Origin: an uncultured Opitutia bacterium
Lineage (GTDB): Bacteria > Verrucomicrobiota > Verrucomicrobiia > Opitutales > Opitutaceae
Direction of reading: 5' to 3'
Assembly (NCBI GenBank): GCA_903872505.1
Contig: CAIQKV010000050.1
Location: 1 to 57,611 of the forward strand
DNA length: 57,611 bases
Both the position numbers and the translations under genes were made by a program. Of the stretch, positions 41,498 through 50,758 are shown piece after piece (position 1 is the first letter of the stretch; the number at the start of each line of letters is the position of its first letter). The notes beneath the pieces were generated by a model, which made no database searches, had not been told where the DNA came from, and worked only from the letters and a program-made list of their open reading frames with translations.

Positions 41498-43045
41498 ATG
41501 GAACCTGAGGCCCAGGCATCGGCTCCGGCGCTGGAGCTGCGCGGCATCGACAAGCGCTTCGGCCCGGTGCACGCGAACCGAACCGTTTCACTCTCAGTGG
41601 CCGCGGGCAGCATCCACGGGCTCATCGGCGAGAACGGCGCCGGCAAGTCCACGCTGATGAACATCGTCTACGGGTTCCACCGCGCCGACGCCGGCGAGAT
41701 TTGGGTGCGGGGGCGGCGGGTGGAGATCGGTTCGCCGCAGGACGCGATCGCGGCGGGCATCGGCATGGTGCACCAGCACTTCATGCTCGTGGAGAATTTC
41801 ACGGTGCTGGAAAACGTCGTCCTCGGCGCCGAGGGCGGCCGGCGGCTCGCCGGCAGCCTCGCGGCGGCGCGCACAGGGCTGGCGCAGCTCGCGCGGGACT
41901 ACGGCCTCGACGTGCCGCTGGACGCCATCGTCTCCGAGCTCCCGGTCGGCCTGCAGCAGCGCGTCGAGATCCTGAAGGCGCTCCACCGTGGCGCGGAGAT
42001 CCTGATCCTCGACGAGCCGACCGCCGTGCTGACGCCGCAGGAGGCGGACCAGCTGTTCCGGATGCTCGGCCGGCTCCGGGCGCAGGGCAAGACGGTCATC
42101 CTCGTCACGCACAAGCTGCGCGAAATTATGGCCGCGACCGACCGCGTCACCGTCATGCGGCAGGGGGCGATCGTGGGGGAGTTCGAGACGAGGGCCACCT
42201 CGCCGCGCGAGCTGGCCGAGAAGATGGTGGGCCGCGCGGTCCTCCTGCGGGTGGAGAAGGCGCCGGCCCGGCCCGGCGCTACGCTGCTCACCGTGCGCGA
42301 CCTCGAGGTGCGCGACCGGCTGGGGGTGGCGCGGGTGAAGGGCCTCAGCTTTGCGGTGCGGGCGGGGGAGATCGTCGGCATCGCGGGCGTGGCCGGCAAC
42401 GGCCAGTCGGAGCTGCTCGAGGCGCTGGCGGGCATCCGTCCGCCCAGCCGCGGCGAGATCGTGCTCAGCGGGCGGGAGCTTGTGCGGGAGGGGCTGGATG
42501 CGCGCGCCCGCCACCGGCTCGGCCTCGCGCATGTGCCGGAGGACCGGCTGCGGATGGGCGTCGTCGCGGGTTTTTCCGCGCAGGACAACGCCATCCTCGG
42601 CTACCACGACCTGCCGGCCTACCGCCGCGGCCCCCTGCTGGACCGGGCCGCCATCCTCGCGGGCTGCGGGAAAAAGATGGCCGCCTACGACGTGCGGCCG
42701 CCGGAGCCCGGACGGCGCATCACGGAGTTTTCCGGCGGCAACCAGCAGAAGCTCGTGCTTGCGCGCGAGATCGACTCCGACCCGCGCGTGCTGCTGGTCG
42801 GCCAGCCGACCCGGGGCGTGGACATCGGCGCGATCGAGTTCATCCATCGCCAGCTGGTCGCGCTGCGCGACGCCGGCAAGGCCGTGCTGCTCGTCTCGGT
42901 CGAGCTCGATGAGATCCTCGGGCTGGCCGACCGGATCCTCGTGATGAACGCGGGCGAGATCGTCGGCGAGGTCGCCGGCGCCGACGCCACCGAGGAAAAA
43001 CTCGGCCTGATGATGGCCGGGGTGAAAGGGGAGGGGCACGCATGA
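41498..43045 (+). CDS. ABC transporter ATP-binding protein (double ABC, nucleoside/sugar type)
   Basis: 515 residues from ATG 41498; an upstream start (41408) would run through the repeat element and is unlikely. Two nucleotide-binding domains: first Walker A GENGAGKST, weak signature LPVGLQQRVEILK and Walker B ILILDEPTAVLTPQ; second with degenerate Walker A GVAGNGQSE and strong signature FSGGNQQKLVLAREI. This two-domain ATPase pattern is that of YufO/NupA and sugar transporters of the same family. Operon with the binding protein upstream and two permeases downstream; its end overlaps permease 1 by ATGA. Confidence 0.96.
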   Translation: MEPEAQASAPALELRGIDKRFGPVHANRTVSLSVAAGSIHGLIGENGAGKSTLMNIVYGFHRADAGEIWVRGRRVEIGSPQDAIAAGIGMVHQHFMLVENFTVLENVVLGAEGGRRLAGSLAAARTGLAQLARDYGLDVPLDAIVSELPVGLQQRVEILKALHRGAEILILDEPTAVLTPQEADQLFRMLGRLRAQGKTVILVTHKLREIMAATDRVTVMRQGAIVGEFETRATSPRELAEKMVGRAVLLRVEKAPARPGATLLTVRDLEVRDRLGVARVKGLSFAVRAGEIVGIAGVAGNGQSELLEALAGIRPPSRGEIVLSGRELVREGLDARARHRLGLAHVPEDRLRMGVVAGFSAQDNAILGYHDLPAYRRGPLLDRAAILAGCGKKMAAYDVRPPEPGRRITEFSGGNQQKLVLAREIDSDPRVLLVGQPTRGVDIGAIEFIHRQLVALRDAGKAVLLVSVELDEILGLADRILVMNAGEIVGEVAGADATEEKLGLMMAGVKGEGHA

Positions 43046-44151
43046 GCGCCCCGGCCAAACTGCCGCGCTGGGCCGAGCTCGGCCTCCTGCCCGCGGTGAA
43101 TCTCGTCGCGGCCCTGCTGCTCTCCGGCGTGATCATCCGGCTCATCGGCGAGAGCCCGTGGGCGGCGTTGAAGCTGCTGGCCGACGGCGCGTTTGGCTCG
43201 CAGGAGGCGGTCGGCTACACGCTCTACTACGCGACGAATTTCATCTTCACGGGCCTCGCGGTGGCGGTCGCGTACCATGCGGGGCTGTTCAACATCGGCG
43301 CGGAGGGGCAGGCCTACATCGGCGGGCTCGGGACCGGCCTCGTCTGCCTGTGGCTCGGCGCCTGGCCGTTCTGGGTGGTGCTGCCGCTGGCCATCCTCGC
43401 CGGCGCGGTCGGCGGGGCGGCGTGGGCGTTCATCCCGGGCTGGCTGCAGGCCCGCCGCGGCAGCCACATCGTCATCACGACGATCATGTTCAACTTCATC
43501 GCCTCGGCGGTGATGACCTGGCTGCTGGTCAACATCCTGATCAAGCCCGGCCAGCAGTCGCCCGAGTCGCGCGAATTCGCCGCGAATGCCTTCATGCCCG
43601 GCCTGCACACGCTGCTGGGGAAGGTCGGGCTCGCGTTCACCGCCACGCCGCTGAACCTCGCCTTTCTCCTCGCGCTGGCGGCCTCCTTCCTCGTGTGGCT
43701 GCTCGTTTGGCGGACCCGCTGGGGCTATGCGCTGCGCGTCGCCGGGCAGAATCCCGCCGCCGCCGTCTATGCCGGCATCCTGCCGCCGCGCGTCACCATC
43801 GCGGCCATGCTGCTGTCCGGCGCGCTGGCCGGCTCGCTCGGGCTCAACGAGCTCATGGGCGCGCAGCACCGCATCCTCCTCGATTTTCCCGGCGGCGCCG
43901 GCTTTGTCGGCATCGCCGTCGCGCTGATGGGGCGCAACCACCCGGTGGGAATTTTCCTCGCGGCGGTGCTCTTCGGCGCGCTGATGCAGGGCGGCTCGCA
44001 GCTCTCGTTCGACATGCCGCGCGTCAACCGCGACATGGTTGTGGTCATCCAGGGCCTCGTGATCCTGTTCTGCGGTGCGCTGGAAAACGTAGCCCGCGTC
44101 CCGCTCGCGGCGCTGCTGGCGCGGCTCCGCGGCGAAAAGGAGGCGGAGTGA
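43042..44151 (+). CDS. ABC transporter permease 1 (BMP system)
   Basis: 369 residues, about nine hydrophobic helices with GLFNIGAEGQAYIGGLGTGL and the conserved permease helix region AGSLGLNELMGAQHRIL. Member of the branched-chain amino acid/ribose/BMP permease family (BPD_transp_2 fold). It forms a heteromeric channel with the next gene. Overlaps the ATPase gene by 4 bases and the second permease by one base (TGATG), so they are translationally coupled. Confidence 0.94.
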   Translation: MSAPAKLPRWAELGLLPAVNLVAALLLSGVIIRLIGESPWAALKLLADGAFGSQEAVGYTLYYATNFIFTGLAVAVAYHAGLFNIGAEGQAYIGGLGTGLVCLWLGAWPFWVVLPLAILAGAVGGAAWAFIPGWLQARRGSHIVITTIMFNFIASAVMTWLLVNILIKPGQQSPESREFAANAFMPGLHTLLGKVGLAFTATPLNLAFLLALAASFLVWLLVWRTRWGYALRVAGQNPAAAVYAGILPPRVTIAAMLLSGALAGSLGLNELMGAQHRILLDFPGGAGFVGIAVALMGRNHPVGIFLAAVLFGALMQGGSQLSFDMPRVNRDMVVVIQGLVILFCGALENVARVPLAALLARLRGEKEAE

Positions 44152-45125
44152 TGGAAACCTACACGCTCATCGTCCTGCTGCTGGCCGCCACGATCCGGGT
44201 GGCGACGCCGCTGCTGCTGGCGGCGCTGGCGGGGCTGTTTTCCGAGCGCTCGGGAGTGATCGCGCTCGGGCTGGAGGGCATGATGCTGGGCGCCGCGTTT
44301 GCGGCGGCGGCGGCCTCGGCGGTGACCGGTTCGGTGTGGCTCGGCCTCGGCGCCGGCATCGCGACCGCCGTGGCGCTCGCGCTGCTGCTCGCGTTCGCCG
44401 GGGTGACCCACCGCGGCAACCAGGTCGTGGCCGGCATGGCGGTCAACATCATGGTCGCCGGGCTTGGGCCGGCGCTGGCGCTGGCGTGGTTCAACCTCGG
44501 CGGCCAGACGCCGCAGCTCGAGGGTGCGGGCCAACGCTTTCTCGCCCTGACGTGGCCGTGGGCGGACGCCGCGCGCGCCGCGCCGTTTCCCGGACTGCTC
44601 TATGCCGAGCTGCTGAGCGGGCACAATCTCGTCGTCTATTTCGCGGCGGCGCTGGTGCCGTTCAGCGCGTGGGTGCTTTACCGCACGCGCTTCGGCCTGC
44701 GGCTGCGGGCCGTCGGCGAAAACCCGTCGGCGGTCGACACGGCGGGCATCTCGGTGACACGCCTCCGCTACCAGGCGGTCATGATCTCGGGCGTGCTGTG
44801 TGGGGTCGCGGGCACGTACCTGTCCACCGCGGCGAGCGCTGGGTTCGTCCGCGACATGACGGCGGGCAAGGGCTATCTCGCGCTGGCGGCGTTGATCTTC
44901 GGCAAATGGCGGCCCTATCCCACGCTCGGCGCCTGCCTGCTCTTCGCGTTCACCGACGCGCTCGCGACGCGGCTGCAGGGCGTGGCGCTGCCGCTCGTGG
45001 GGGTGATCCCGGTGCAGTTCATCCTCGCGCTGCCCTACGTGCTCACCGTGCTGCTGCTCGCCGGCTTTGTCGGCACGGCGGTGGCGCCCAAGGCGATCGG
45101 CGCGCCCTATGCCAAGGAAAAATAA
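44151..45125 (+). CDS. ABC transporter permease 2 (BMP system)
   Basis: 324 residues from ATG 44151, which overlaps the stop of permease 1. About eight to nine hydrophobic helices; LFSERSGVIALGLEGMMLGAAFAAAAAS and VDTAGISVTRLRYQAVMISGVLCGVAGTYLST are family-typical. Shorter than permease 1, as in the YufP/YufQ pairs. It ends one base before the gamma-carbonic-anhydrase-like gene, so cotranscription with it is likely. Substrate not shown; purine nucleosides are the best guess by family. Confidence 0.94.
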   Translation: METYTLIVLLLAATIRVATPLLLAALAGLFSERSGVIALGLEGMMLGAAFAAAAASAVTGSVWLGLGAGIATAVALALLLAFAGVTHRGNQVVAGMAVNIMVAGLGPALALAWFNLGGQTPQLEGAGQRFLALTWPWADAARAAPFPGLLYAELLSGHNLVVYFAAALVPFSAWVLYRTRFGLRLRAVGENPSAVDTAGISVTRLRYQAVMISGVLCGVAGTYLSTAASAGFVRDMTAGKGYLALAALIFGKWRPYPTLGACLLFAFTDALATRLQGVALPLVGVIPVQFILALPYVLTVLLLAGFVGTAVAPKAIGAPYAKEK

Positions 45126-45126
45126 C

Positions 45127-45657
45127 ATGACCATCGAGGAACGCCTGGCCCGCCATTTCACCAAGACCCCGGACACCGCCGGGGCGCTGTTCGTCGCCGC
45201 CAACGCCACTGTGATCGGCGACGTCGTGCTTGGGCCGCAGAGCAGCGTCTTCTACGGCGCGGTGCTGCGCGGCGACATCCATGAGATCCGCGTGGGCGAG
45301 GGGACCAACATCCAGGACAGCGCCATCATCCACCTGGCCGACGACTATGGCGCCTACATTGGCGCGTGGTGCACGGTCGGCCACGCGGCCATCATCCACG
45401 CCTGCACGATCGGCGACGAGTGCCTGATCGGCATGGGCGCGACCATCCTCGATGGCGCGAAGATCGGCGCGCGGAGCATCGTGGGCGCGAATTCCCTCGT
45501 GCCGCAGCGATTCGAATGCCCGCCGGGCTCGATGGTCTACGGTTCGCCCGCGAAGGTCGTTCGGCCCCTGACCGACGCCGAGCAGGCCGGCCTGCGCCGG
45601 TGGGCGGAGAAATACCTGCCGACCGCCCGGGCGCACGCGGCGGCGGCGCGGCGCTGA
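45127..45657 (+). CDS. Gamma-class carbonic anhydrase-like hexapeptide protein
   Basis: 176 residues from ATG 45127. Left-handed beta-helix repeats (ANATVIGDVVLGPQSSVFYGAVLRGDIHEIRVGEGTNIQ...) and a C-terminal helix. The three zinc-ligand histidines of the Cam/YrdA group are present: H69 in AIIHLAD, H86 and H91 in TVGHAAIIHA. Such trimeric proteins may be carbonic anhydrases or related hydrolases/acyltransferases; the acidic loop needed for full anhydrase activity in Cam is not obvious. One base after the permease gene, so probably in the transporter operon by position rather than function. Confidence 0.93.
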   Translation: MTIEERLARHFTKTPDTAGALFVAANATVIGDVVLGPQSSVFYGAVLRGDIHEIRVGEGTNIQDSAIIHLADDYGAYIGAWCTVGHAAIIHACTIGDECLIGMGATILDGAKIGARSIVGANSLVPQRFECPPGSMVYGSPAKVVRPLTDAEQAGLRRWAEKYLPTARAHAAAARR

Positions 45658-45660
45658 TCC

Positions 45661-46155
45661 TCAGGACCGCTCGAGCGTGAAGAACGTGTAACGGTAGTTG
45701 GCGTCGGCGCTCTCCCGCCGGTCGAGCTCGCGCCAGGCGAGGTGCCGCCATTCCGGGAAAAACGTGTCCCCGGGCACGTCGGCATGGACGAGCGTCAGGT
45801 GGAGCCGCATCGGGCGGTCCAGGGCGAGGGTCTCCTGATAGATGCGCTGCCCGCCGCAGATGTGGATCTCGCCGGGGAGGGCTTCCGCGAGGGCGAGGGC
45901 GGCCGCGAGCGAGGAGGCCGTCCGGACCGCGCCTCCGGCCAGTGCGGCGTTGCGGGTGACGACGACCGGGCGGCGGCCGTCCTGCTGGACGCGCGGCCAG
46001 GTCTCGAAGCACACGCGGCCGAGCACGACGATCTGCCCGGCGGTCTGCGCGTGGAAGAAGGCCATGTCCTCCGGGATGCTCCACGGCAGCCGGCCGTCGC
46101 GGCCGATGACGCGGTTCTCGGCGCAGGCGACCTGGAGATGGAGGAGCTTGGGCAT
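45661..46155 (-). CDS. folA: Dihydrofolate reductase
   Basis: Reduces dihydrofolate to tetrahydrofolate with NADPH. 164 residues from the ATG at 46155. Features: LHLQVACAENRVIGRDGRLPWSIPEDMAFFHAQTAG (catalytic acid in PED, Met20-loop region), VVLGRVCFETWP, VVVTRNAAL, HICGGQRIYQETL and DRMRLHLTLVHADVPGDTFFPEW-type C-terminus. The length fits chromosomal FolA. Transcribed alone, convergent with the gamma-carbonic-anhydrase gene (3-base gap) and divergent from the TPR gene. Confidence 0.95.
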   Translation of the reverse strand: MPKLLHLQVACAENRVIGRDGRLPWSIPEDMAFFHAQTAGQIVVLGRVCFETWPRVQQDGRRPVVVTRNAALAGGAVRTASSLAAALALAEALPGEIHICGGQRIYQETLALDRPMRLHLTLVHADVPGDTFFPEWRHLAWRELDRRESADANYRYTFFTLERS

Positions 46156-46274
46156 GGGATTGGACCGACGCAAAGGACGAAAGCGCGCGCCCGACACGTG
46201 GCAAACTCCGATTCGAGGATGGTTGGATTCTCAGCCCGCGAATCGTCCAGGCTTGCCCAATTCCGCAGGATTGA

Positions 46275-48110
46275 ATGCATATTCCCATGCGCAGATGCCC
46301 TGTCCTGCTTGGGTGCTGGCTCGGACTCTTGCTGGGAATTGCCTCCCCGGCTCTCGCCAAGGAGCAGTGGTCGAAAGTCAGCACGCCCCGTTATTCCATC
46401 GTGACCGCGGATTCAGCGGATACGGCAAAGGAATGGGCCATGTGTCTCGAGGGGTTCCGGCAATTCTTGCGCAATCTGGGCCCGACGGACGACCGCGTCC
46501 TCGATCCGATGCTGGTCGTGATCTTCCCGGGCGATGCGGAATTCTACCGGATTTTCCCCAAGCCGCCGGATGAAAACTTCAACCAGACTACGACGAGTTG
46601 GATCAAATACAGCACCTGGATCCAGCGCGACGGCCGGTTTCTCTGCGCGATCAACCCGGTGCGGGCGGATTTGGCACGGCAATCCTATTTCATGCTGACG
46701 GGACTCTGGGCCACGCAGGCCTACTACCGGCCGTTGCCGCGCTGGCTGTCGAACGGGCTGCTGCAGTTCTACCTGACCGCTTCTTTTCAACGCGACCGGG
46801 TGACGCTGGGCGGGCCATCCAGCCAGAACAAGCGGCAGCTGGGCGGAAAGGTCGTGATCCCGCTGGAGCAACTCCTGGCTGCAACGACTGATGTGACTGG
46901 GCGCGCGAAGGCGCTTAATGACGACAACTTCTATGCGGAGTCGTGGGCTTTCGTGCACTTTCTGGTGTCGGGTGAGGACGGGGCAAACCGCGCGGCCCTG
47001 GTCCGTTACATTGGCGCACTTGAGGCGGGCCGGTCGGCCCAGCAGGCGACCGCGGAGGCCTTTCCCGGCGGGTTGGAGGAAGTTGGCAGGCGGTTTGCCA
47101 AGTATGTGAAGTCGGGAAGCTATCGCGCGGAGTCCGTGCCAGTCGCCCAGGGGGACGCGGCGAATGCAGTCCATGCAGCCCCGGCTACGGATGTAGAGAG
47201 CCAGCTTGCGCTGGGTTACACTCGCTTGATGGCCGATGCGTCCGAGCAAGCTGAGCCATTTTTCAACCGGGCGGCCGAAATGCAGCCAAATGCGCCCAGC
47301 ACCCTCGAGGCGCAGGCGGATCTGGCTTACCTGCGCCACGATGAGGCCCAGGCGGCCGATTATTACCGGCGGGCGGTTCAAGCCGGAAGCCACTGGTATA
47401 TGGCGCATTTTCTGCCCGCCGCGGAGATAAGCCGCTCCTTGTTCGGCAGTGAAATTGCGATGGATCACGGTGATCCGGCGGTCGCGCGACAGGCGGCCGA
47501 GGCGCTGCGCCAGACCCTTCAGATGAATCCGACTTTTTATCCGGCCTTGGAAAGGTATGCCGGCCTGATCGGGGCGCTTGCGGAAGTGACAGAGGAGGAC
47601 GGCAGGTTCCTGACGGAATCCATGGAGCGATTTCCACGCAAGATGGTGCTGGAGGTTGGCCGGGCCGCCTACGAACTGAAGTCCGGTCAGATTGACGCGG
47701 CCAGGGCGCGATTGGACCGCTTGAGGAGCGAGCAGATTCCCGGCCCGGACTACGCCATCGCCTATGCCGAAAAGATCGAGGCCCGAATCCAGGCGATACA
47801 GGGCTTGGCGCAGGCCCAGGCAGCCTACGACCAAGGGGCATTGGACCGAGCGCACGACGCCTTGATTCATTTGCCCCGGGCATCGCTCTCGCCGGAGGAG
47901 CAGCAGAGGTATGAGAGCCTCTTGGCGGCAATGGCCAGCGTGGAGACACTGGCCAACGTCCGGGCGGCCATCGATCGCAAGGACTTCGAGGCGGCGGAGG
48001 TGTTGCTGGCGGGCGTACCCGCTGAGAACCTGCCGGAGAAAATTCGCGCCGAGGTTGCGGCGCTTTCCGCTCAGGTCACGGCCGGGAAGAATACTGCAGC
48101 CAAAAAATGA
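46275..48110 (+). CDS. Exported TPR-repeat protein
   Basis: 611 residues with a signal peptide (RRCPVLLGCWLGLLLGIASPALA). ATG 46275 and ATG 46287 are both possible; the signal peptide is intact either way. Residues about 30-280 form a domain with STPRYSIVTADSADTAKEWAMCLEGFRQFL and the run FYAESWAFVHFLVSGE, the layout of putative peptidase-like (DUF1570-type) envelope proteins; the usual HExxH is absent where expected (LPRWLSNGLLQFY is seen instead). From about 310 to 600 are TPR-like helix pairs (QAADYYRRAVQAG, ALERYAGLIGAL). Convergent with the cyclophilin gene (17-base gap). Role unknown. Confidence 0.8.
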   Translation: MHIPMRRCPVLLGCWLGLLLGIASPALAKEQWSKVSTPRYSIVTADSADTAKEWAMCLEGFRQFLRNLGPTDDRVLDPMLVVIFPGDAEFYRIFPKPPDENFNQTTTSWIKYSTWIQRDGRFLCAINPVRADLARQSYFMLTGLWATQAYYRPLPRWLSNGLLQFYLTASFQRDRVTLGGPSSQNKRQLGGKVVIPLEQLLAATTDVTGRAKALNDDNFYAESWAFVHFLVSGEDGANRAALVRYIGALEAGRSAQQATAEAFPGGLEEVGRRFAKYVKSGSYRAESVPVAQGDAANAVHAAPATDVESQLALGYTRLMADASEQAEPFFNRAAEMQPNAPSTLEAQADLAYLRHDEAQAADYYRRAVQAGSHWYMAHFLPAAEISRSLFGSEIAMDHGDPAVARQAAEALRQTLQMNPTFYPALERYAGLIGALAEVTEEDGRFLTESMERFPRKMVLEVGRAAYELKSGQIDAARARLDRLRSEQIPGPDYAIAYAEKIEARIQAIQGLAQAQAAYDQGALDRAHDALIHLPRASLSPEEQQRYESLLAAMASVETLANVRAAIDRKDFEAAEVLLAGVPAENLPEKIRAEVAALSAQVTAGKNTAAKK

Positions 48111-48127
48111 GCCGAAGCGGCCCGGCG

Positions 48128-48646
48128 TTACTTCGCCGGGACGATGCGGATGCTCTCGACCTCGACGCGCTCGATCGGGGTGCTCTTCTCGCCACCGCCG
48201 CCCGAGCTGGTCGGCATGGTCGCGATGCGCTCGAGCACGTCGTCGCCCTTCACAAGCTCGCCAAACGCGGTGTACTGGCGGTCGAGGAACTTGGCGTCGC
48301 CGTGGCAGATGAAGAACTGGCAGCCGGCCGAGTCGGGGTGGGCCGAGCGCGCCATGGAGATGACGCCGCGGACGTGCGACTTGGGGTTGAACTCGGCCTT
48401 GACCGTGTGGCCGGGGCCGCCGGTGCCGGGCATGCCGGTCGCGCCCTTCTTGGTGTTGGGGCAGCCGCCCTGGATCATGAAGCCCTTGATGATGCGGTGG
48501 AAGGCGGTGCCGTCGTAGAACTTGTCGTTCGCGAGCTTCTTGAAGTTCTCGACCGTCTTGGGGGCGACGTCGGGCCAGAAGGCGATGGTCATGTCACCGT
48601 AGCTGGTCTTGATGATGGCGTGTTCGGCGGGGGCGGGAGTGCTCAT
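48128..48646 (-). CDS. Cyclophilin-type peptidyl-prolyl cis-trans isomerase
   Basis: 172 residues from the ATG at 48646; the longer frame up to 48742 lacks family similarity. Features: IIKTSYGDMTIAFWPDVAPKTVENFKKLANDKFYDGTAFHRIIKGFMIQGGCP (catalytic Arg in FHRII), GISMARSAHPDSAGCQFFICHGDAKFLDRQYTAFGELVKGDDVL. The usual 'GD(P)xGtG' loop is GGCPNTKKGATGMPGTGGPG. No signal peptide, so cytoplasmic. Catalyses proline isomerisation in protein folding. Confidence 0.95.
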   Translation of the reverse strand: MSTPAPAEHAIIKTSYGDMTIAFWPDVAPKTVENFKKLANDKFYDGTAFHRIIKGFMIQGGCPNTKKGATGMPGTGGPGHTVKAEFNPKSHVRGVISMARSAHPDSAGCQFFICHGDAKFLDRQYTAFGELVKGDDVLERIATMPTSSGGGGEKSTPIERVEVESIRIVPAK

Positions 48647-48821
48647 AGGAAAGGGCAGCGAACCGGACCGAGCGCGCCGCGGCAAGAAGCAAAAAGTCCA
48701 CTTTCCGTCCGCATTTTCGCGGAAACCCGGAGCGGTGGACACGCATGGGCCCAGAATCTGGGCAACCGTTCCAGTATTTCCGTCGTTTCCCGCCTTTGCG
48801 GTAGAGTCAGGGTATTTCCTC

Positions 48822-50708
48822 CTATTTCAACACTTGGTCCAAATAGTCCGCCGCCTTGGTACAGAATTGGGCGGCGTATACGTGACTCTTGGTGTGCTCA
48901 TACCCGTGAAAATCGATCTCGAACCATTCGAATGTTTTGTGACGTCGCTTAAAGCCGCCCCTGATTTGCGAGGCCTGCGAATTGTTGCTGTGCCCGTACC
49001 AAGTCGAACACACGATCAGAGTAGGTGCGGAGATTTGGTCCAGAAAAGATTCGGGCTCGAACTGATGGATTGAGGCGTACGCGGCCTTGGTGCCGCCAGC
49101 CTGCTGGACGATGGCTGGCACATCGGCATGCGAAGAGCTCAGCCATTTAATCCCGTTAGTGGTCAGGTCGCCTTCCGGGTCGTACACGACGGCTGCATGA
49201 AATACCTTGGAAACCGCCGCCGTGTAGAGGGCCGCGATCCCGCCGCTATTGTAGCCCAGGATGGCCACGCGCCGCGGGTCGATTCGTCCGGTCTGGACGA
49301 GATGCTGGACGCCGTCTTCGAGGTCGTGGACGACCTTTCCGCCCAATTCGAAGTCGCCGGCTTTGGCATAGGCGTGCCCGAAACCTCCTGTGCCCCGTAC
49401 GTCGATGTGGGCCACGGCGTAGCCCCGGCTGGCAAAATACTGATCGTCCGCATTGAACGCACTAGGCGAGTAGGCGGCGGCTCCGGCGCCATTAACCGCC
49501 AATACGATCAGCGGGACAGGGCCGGCATGCAGTCTCGAGGAAGGGAAAAGCACGTGACCGAATTCATCCAGGCCGTCGCGCGATTTGAACCGAAAGACCT
49601 CCACCTGCCCCAGGGCGCCTGGTGGGATGTCCGGTCGTGAATCACCCAGCATGGACAGTCGGTGTTGCGTGCCATCGAAGAGATAATAGCGGGTCGGGTA
49701 GCCCGGAAACCAAGCTTGGATTACACGTAAGTTGCCGTTCGCGGAGGAACTGGTCACCCGGTGAAGCATGCCGGGAAGAGATAGATCCAGAGCTGCGGAA
49801 AAACGCTGATCGGCTTCATCGAAATACATGACGTCCTGGGCGCCGACGTTGCAAAATTCCACCCCGATGGGCCTGCGCTCGGGGCCGATCGTGACTAATC
49901 CCAAGACATCGTGCTGGGGTCGCTGGCCGAGCAGCGTGCGCTGGCCTGTGACCGGATCCAACCGCATTAGGGCCTGAGTGTCGCCTTGGTCGTTCGCGAC
50001 CACGAGAATGCCGTGATCGTCCGGCGCCATGGCGATCGGAATAAACGTGGGCTGATCTTGGTCCGTGCAGCTGATCCTTTGCCAAGGGTCGGACCCCCGG
50101 GCACGCCAGGCGATATACCATTTGCCCGTTTCATCCCACAGCTTGGCCCGGGTTTCGCCCTCAGCCGAAAAGACGGGGGTGATGTCCGCGGAAGCGTTCT
50201 CGATCAGGGTGTACTTTCCCGTCGTGACGTCGAAGCGCTTGTTGTAACTGACGATATGGTTGGGGTCGTTGGGCAGGATTTTGATCCAGTCGGTGCCCCA
50301 GTTGCGCAGCGTATCGATGGAACGTGGCTTTGATTTGGCCAAATCCTGGACAAAATATTCCCGCCCGGAAATCCCGCGGCCCGCAAGCAGGACGCGATCA
50401 CTGCCGGTCCACCAGAATGTCTCCACGTCACCGTCACCCGCACTGAACAAGCCCGAAATCTGGCCGGTTTGCAGCTCAAGCCGGAACAAGCACGCATGGC
50501 CGTTGAGTTGGGCGATGAAGACGACATTTTTCCCGTCCGGAGAAATGGCCGGCGCGGTGAATTCGGGCGGCTTAAAATAGACCTCGCCGGCCAGGGCGGG
50601 AGCTGGAACAGGGGCCTTGGCGGCCAGCGCTGGGTGGCTGGTGAAGCAGGCAACCAGTAGTAGCAATGCGATCGGGTAAGTTCGTGGCAGAGTTGCAGGG
50701 TAAGCCAT
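48822..50708 (-). CDS. Prolyl oligopeptidase (S9)-like protein lacking the nucleophile
   Basis: 628 residues. The N-terminus (MAYPATLPRTYPIALLLLVAC) is a signal peptide with a possible lipobox LVAC at 18-21. Residues about 40-380 form a beta-propeller (FTAPAISPDGKNVVFIAQLNG). The C-terminal alpha/beta-hydrolase region has VPLIVLAVNGAGAAAY, YFASRGYAVAHIDVRGTGGFGHAY and DLEDGVQHLVQTGRIDPRRVAILGYNSGG. At the nucleophile elbow, normally GxSxGG, this reads G-Y-N-S-G-G: Asn487 stands where Ser should be. The region after it (STWYGHSNNSQAS) lacks the Asp, while a His (DFHGYEHTKSH) remains. Catalysis is doubtful, so it may be a binding protein. Confidence 0.9.
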   Translation of the reverse strand: MAYPATLPRTYPIALLLLVACFTSHPALAAKAPVPAPALAGEVYFKPPEFTAPAISPDGKNVVFIAQLNGHACLFRLELQTGQISGLFSAGDGDVETFWWTGSDRVLLAGRGISGREYFVQDLAKSKPRSIDTLRNWGTDWIKILPNDPNHIVSYNKRFDVTTGKYTLIENASADITPVFSAEGETRAKLWDETGKWYIAWRARGSDPWQRISCTDQDQPTFIPIAMAPDDHGILVVANDQGDTQALMRLDPVTGQRTLLGQRPQHDVLGLVTIGPERRPIGVEFCNVGAQDVMYFDEADQRFSAALDLSLPGMLHRVTSSSANGNLRVIQAWFPGYPTRYYLFDGTQHRLSMLGDSRPDIPPGALGQVEVFRFKSRDGLDEFGHVLFPSSRLHAGPVPLIVLAVNGAGAAAYSPSAFNADDQYFASRGYAVAHIDVRGTGGFGHAYAKAGDFELGGKVVHDLEDGVQHLVQTGRIDPRRVAILGYNSGGIAALYTAAVSKVFHAAVVYDPEGDLTTNGIKWLSSSHADVPAIVQQAGGTKAAYASIHQFEPESFLDQISAPTLIVCSTWYGHSNNSQASQIRGGFKRRHKTFEWFEIDFHGYEHTKSHVYAAQFCTKAADYLDQVLK

Positions 50709-50758
50709 GGAAGAAACACGGGTGGCGGCGCGACGCGCAGCCCGAAGGCGGACAAAGT

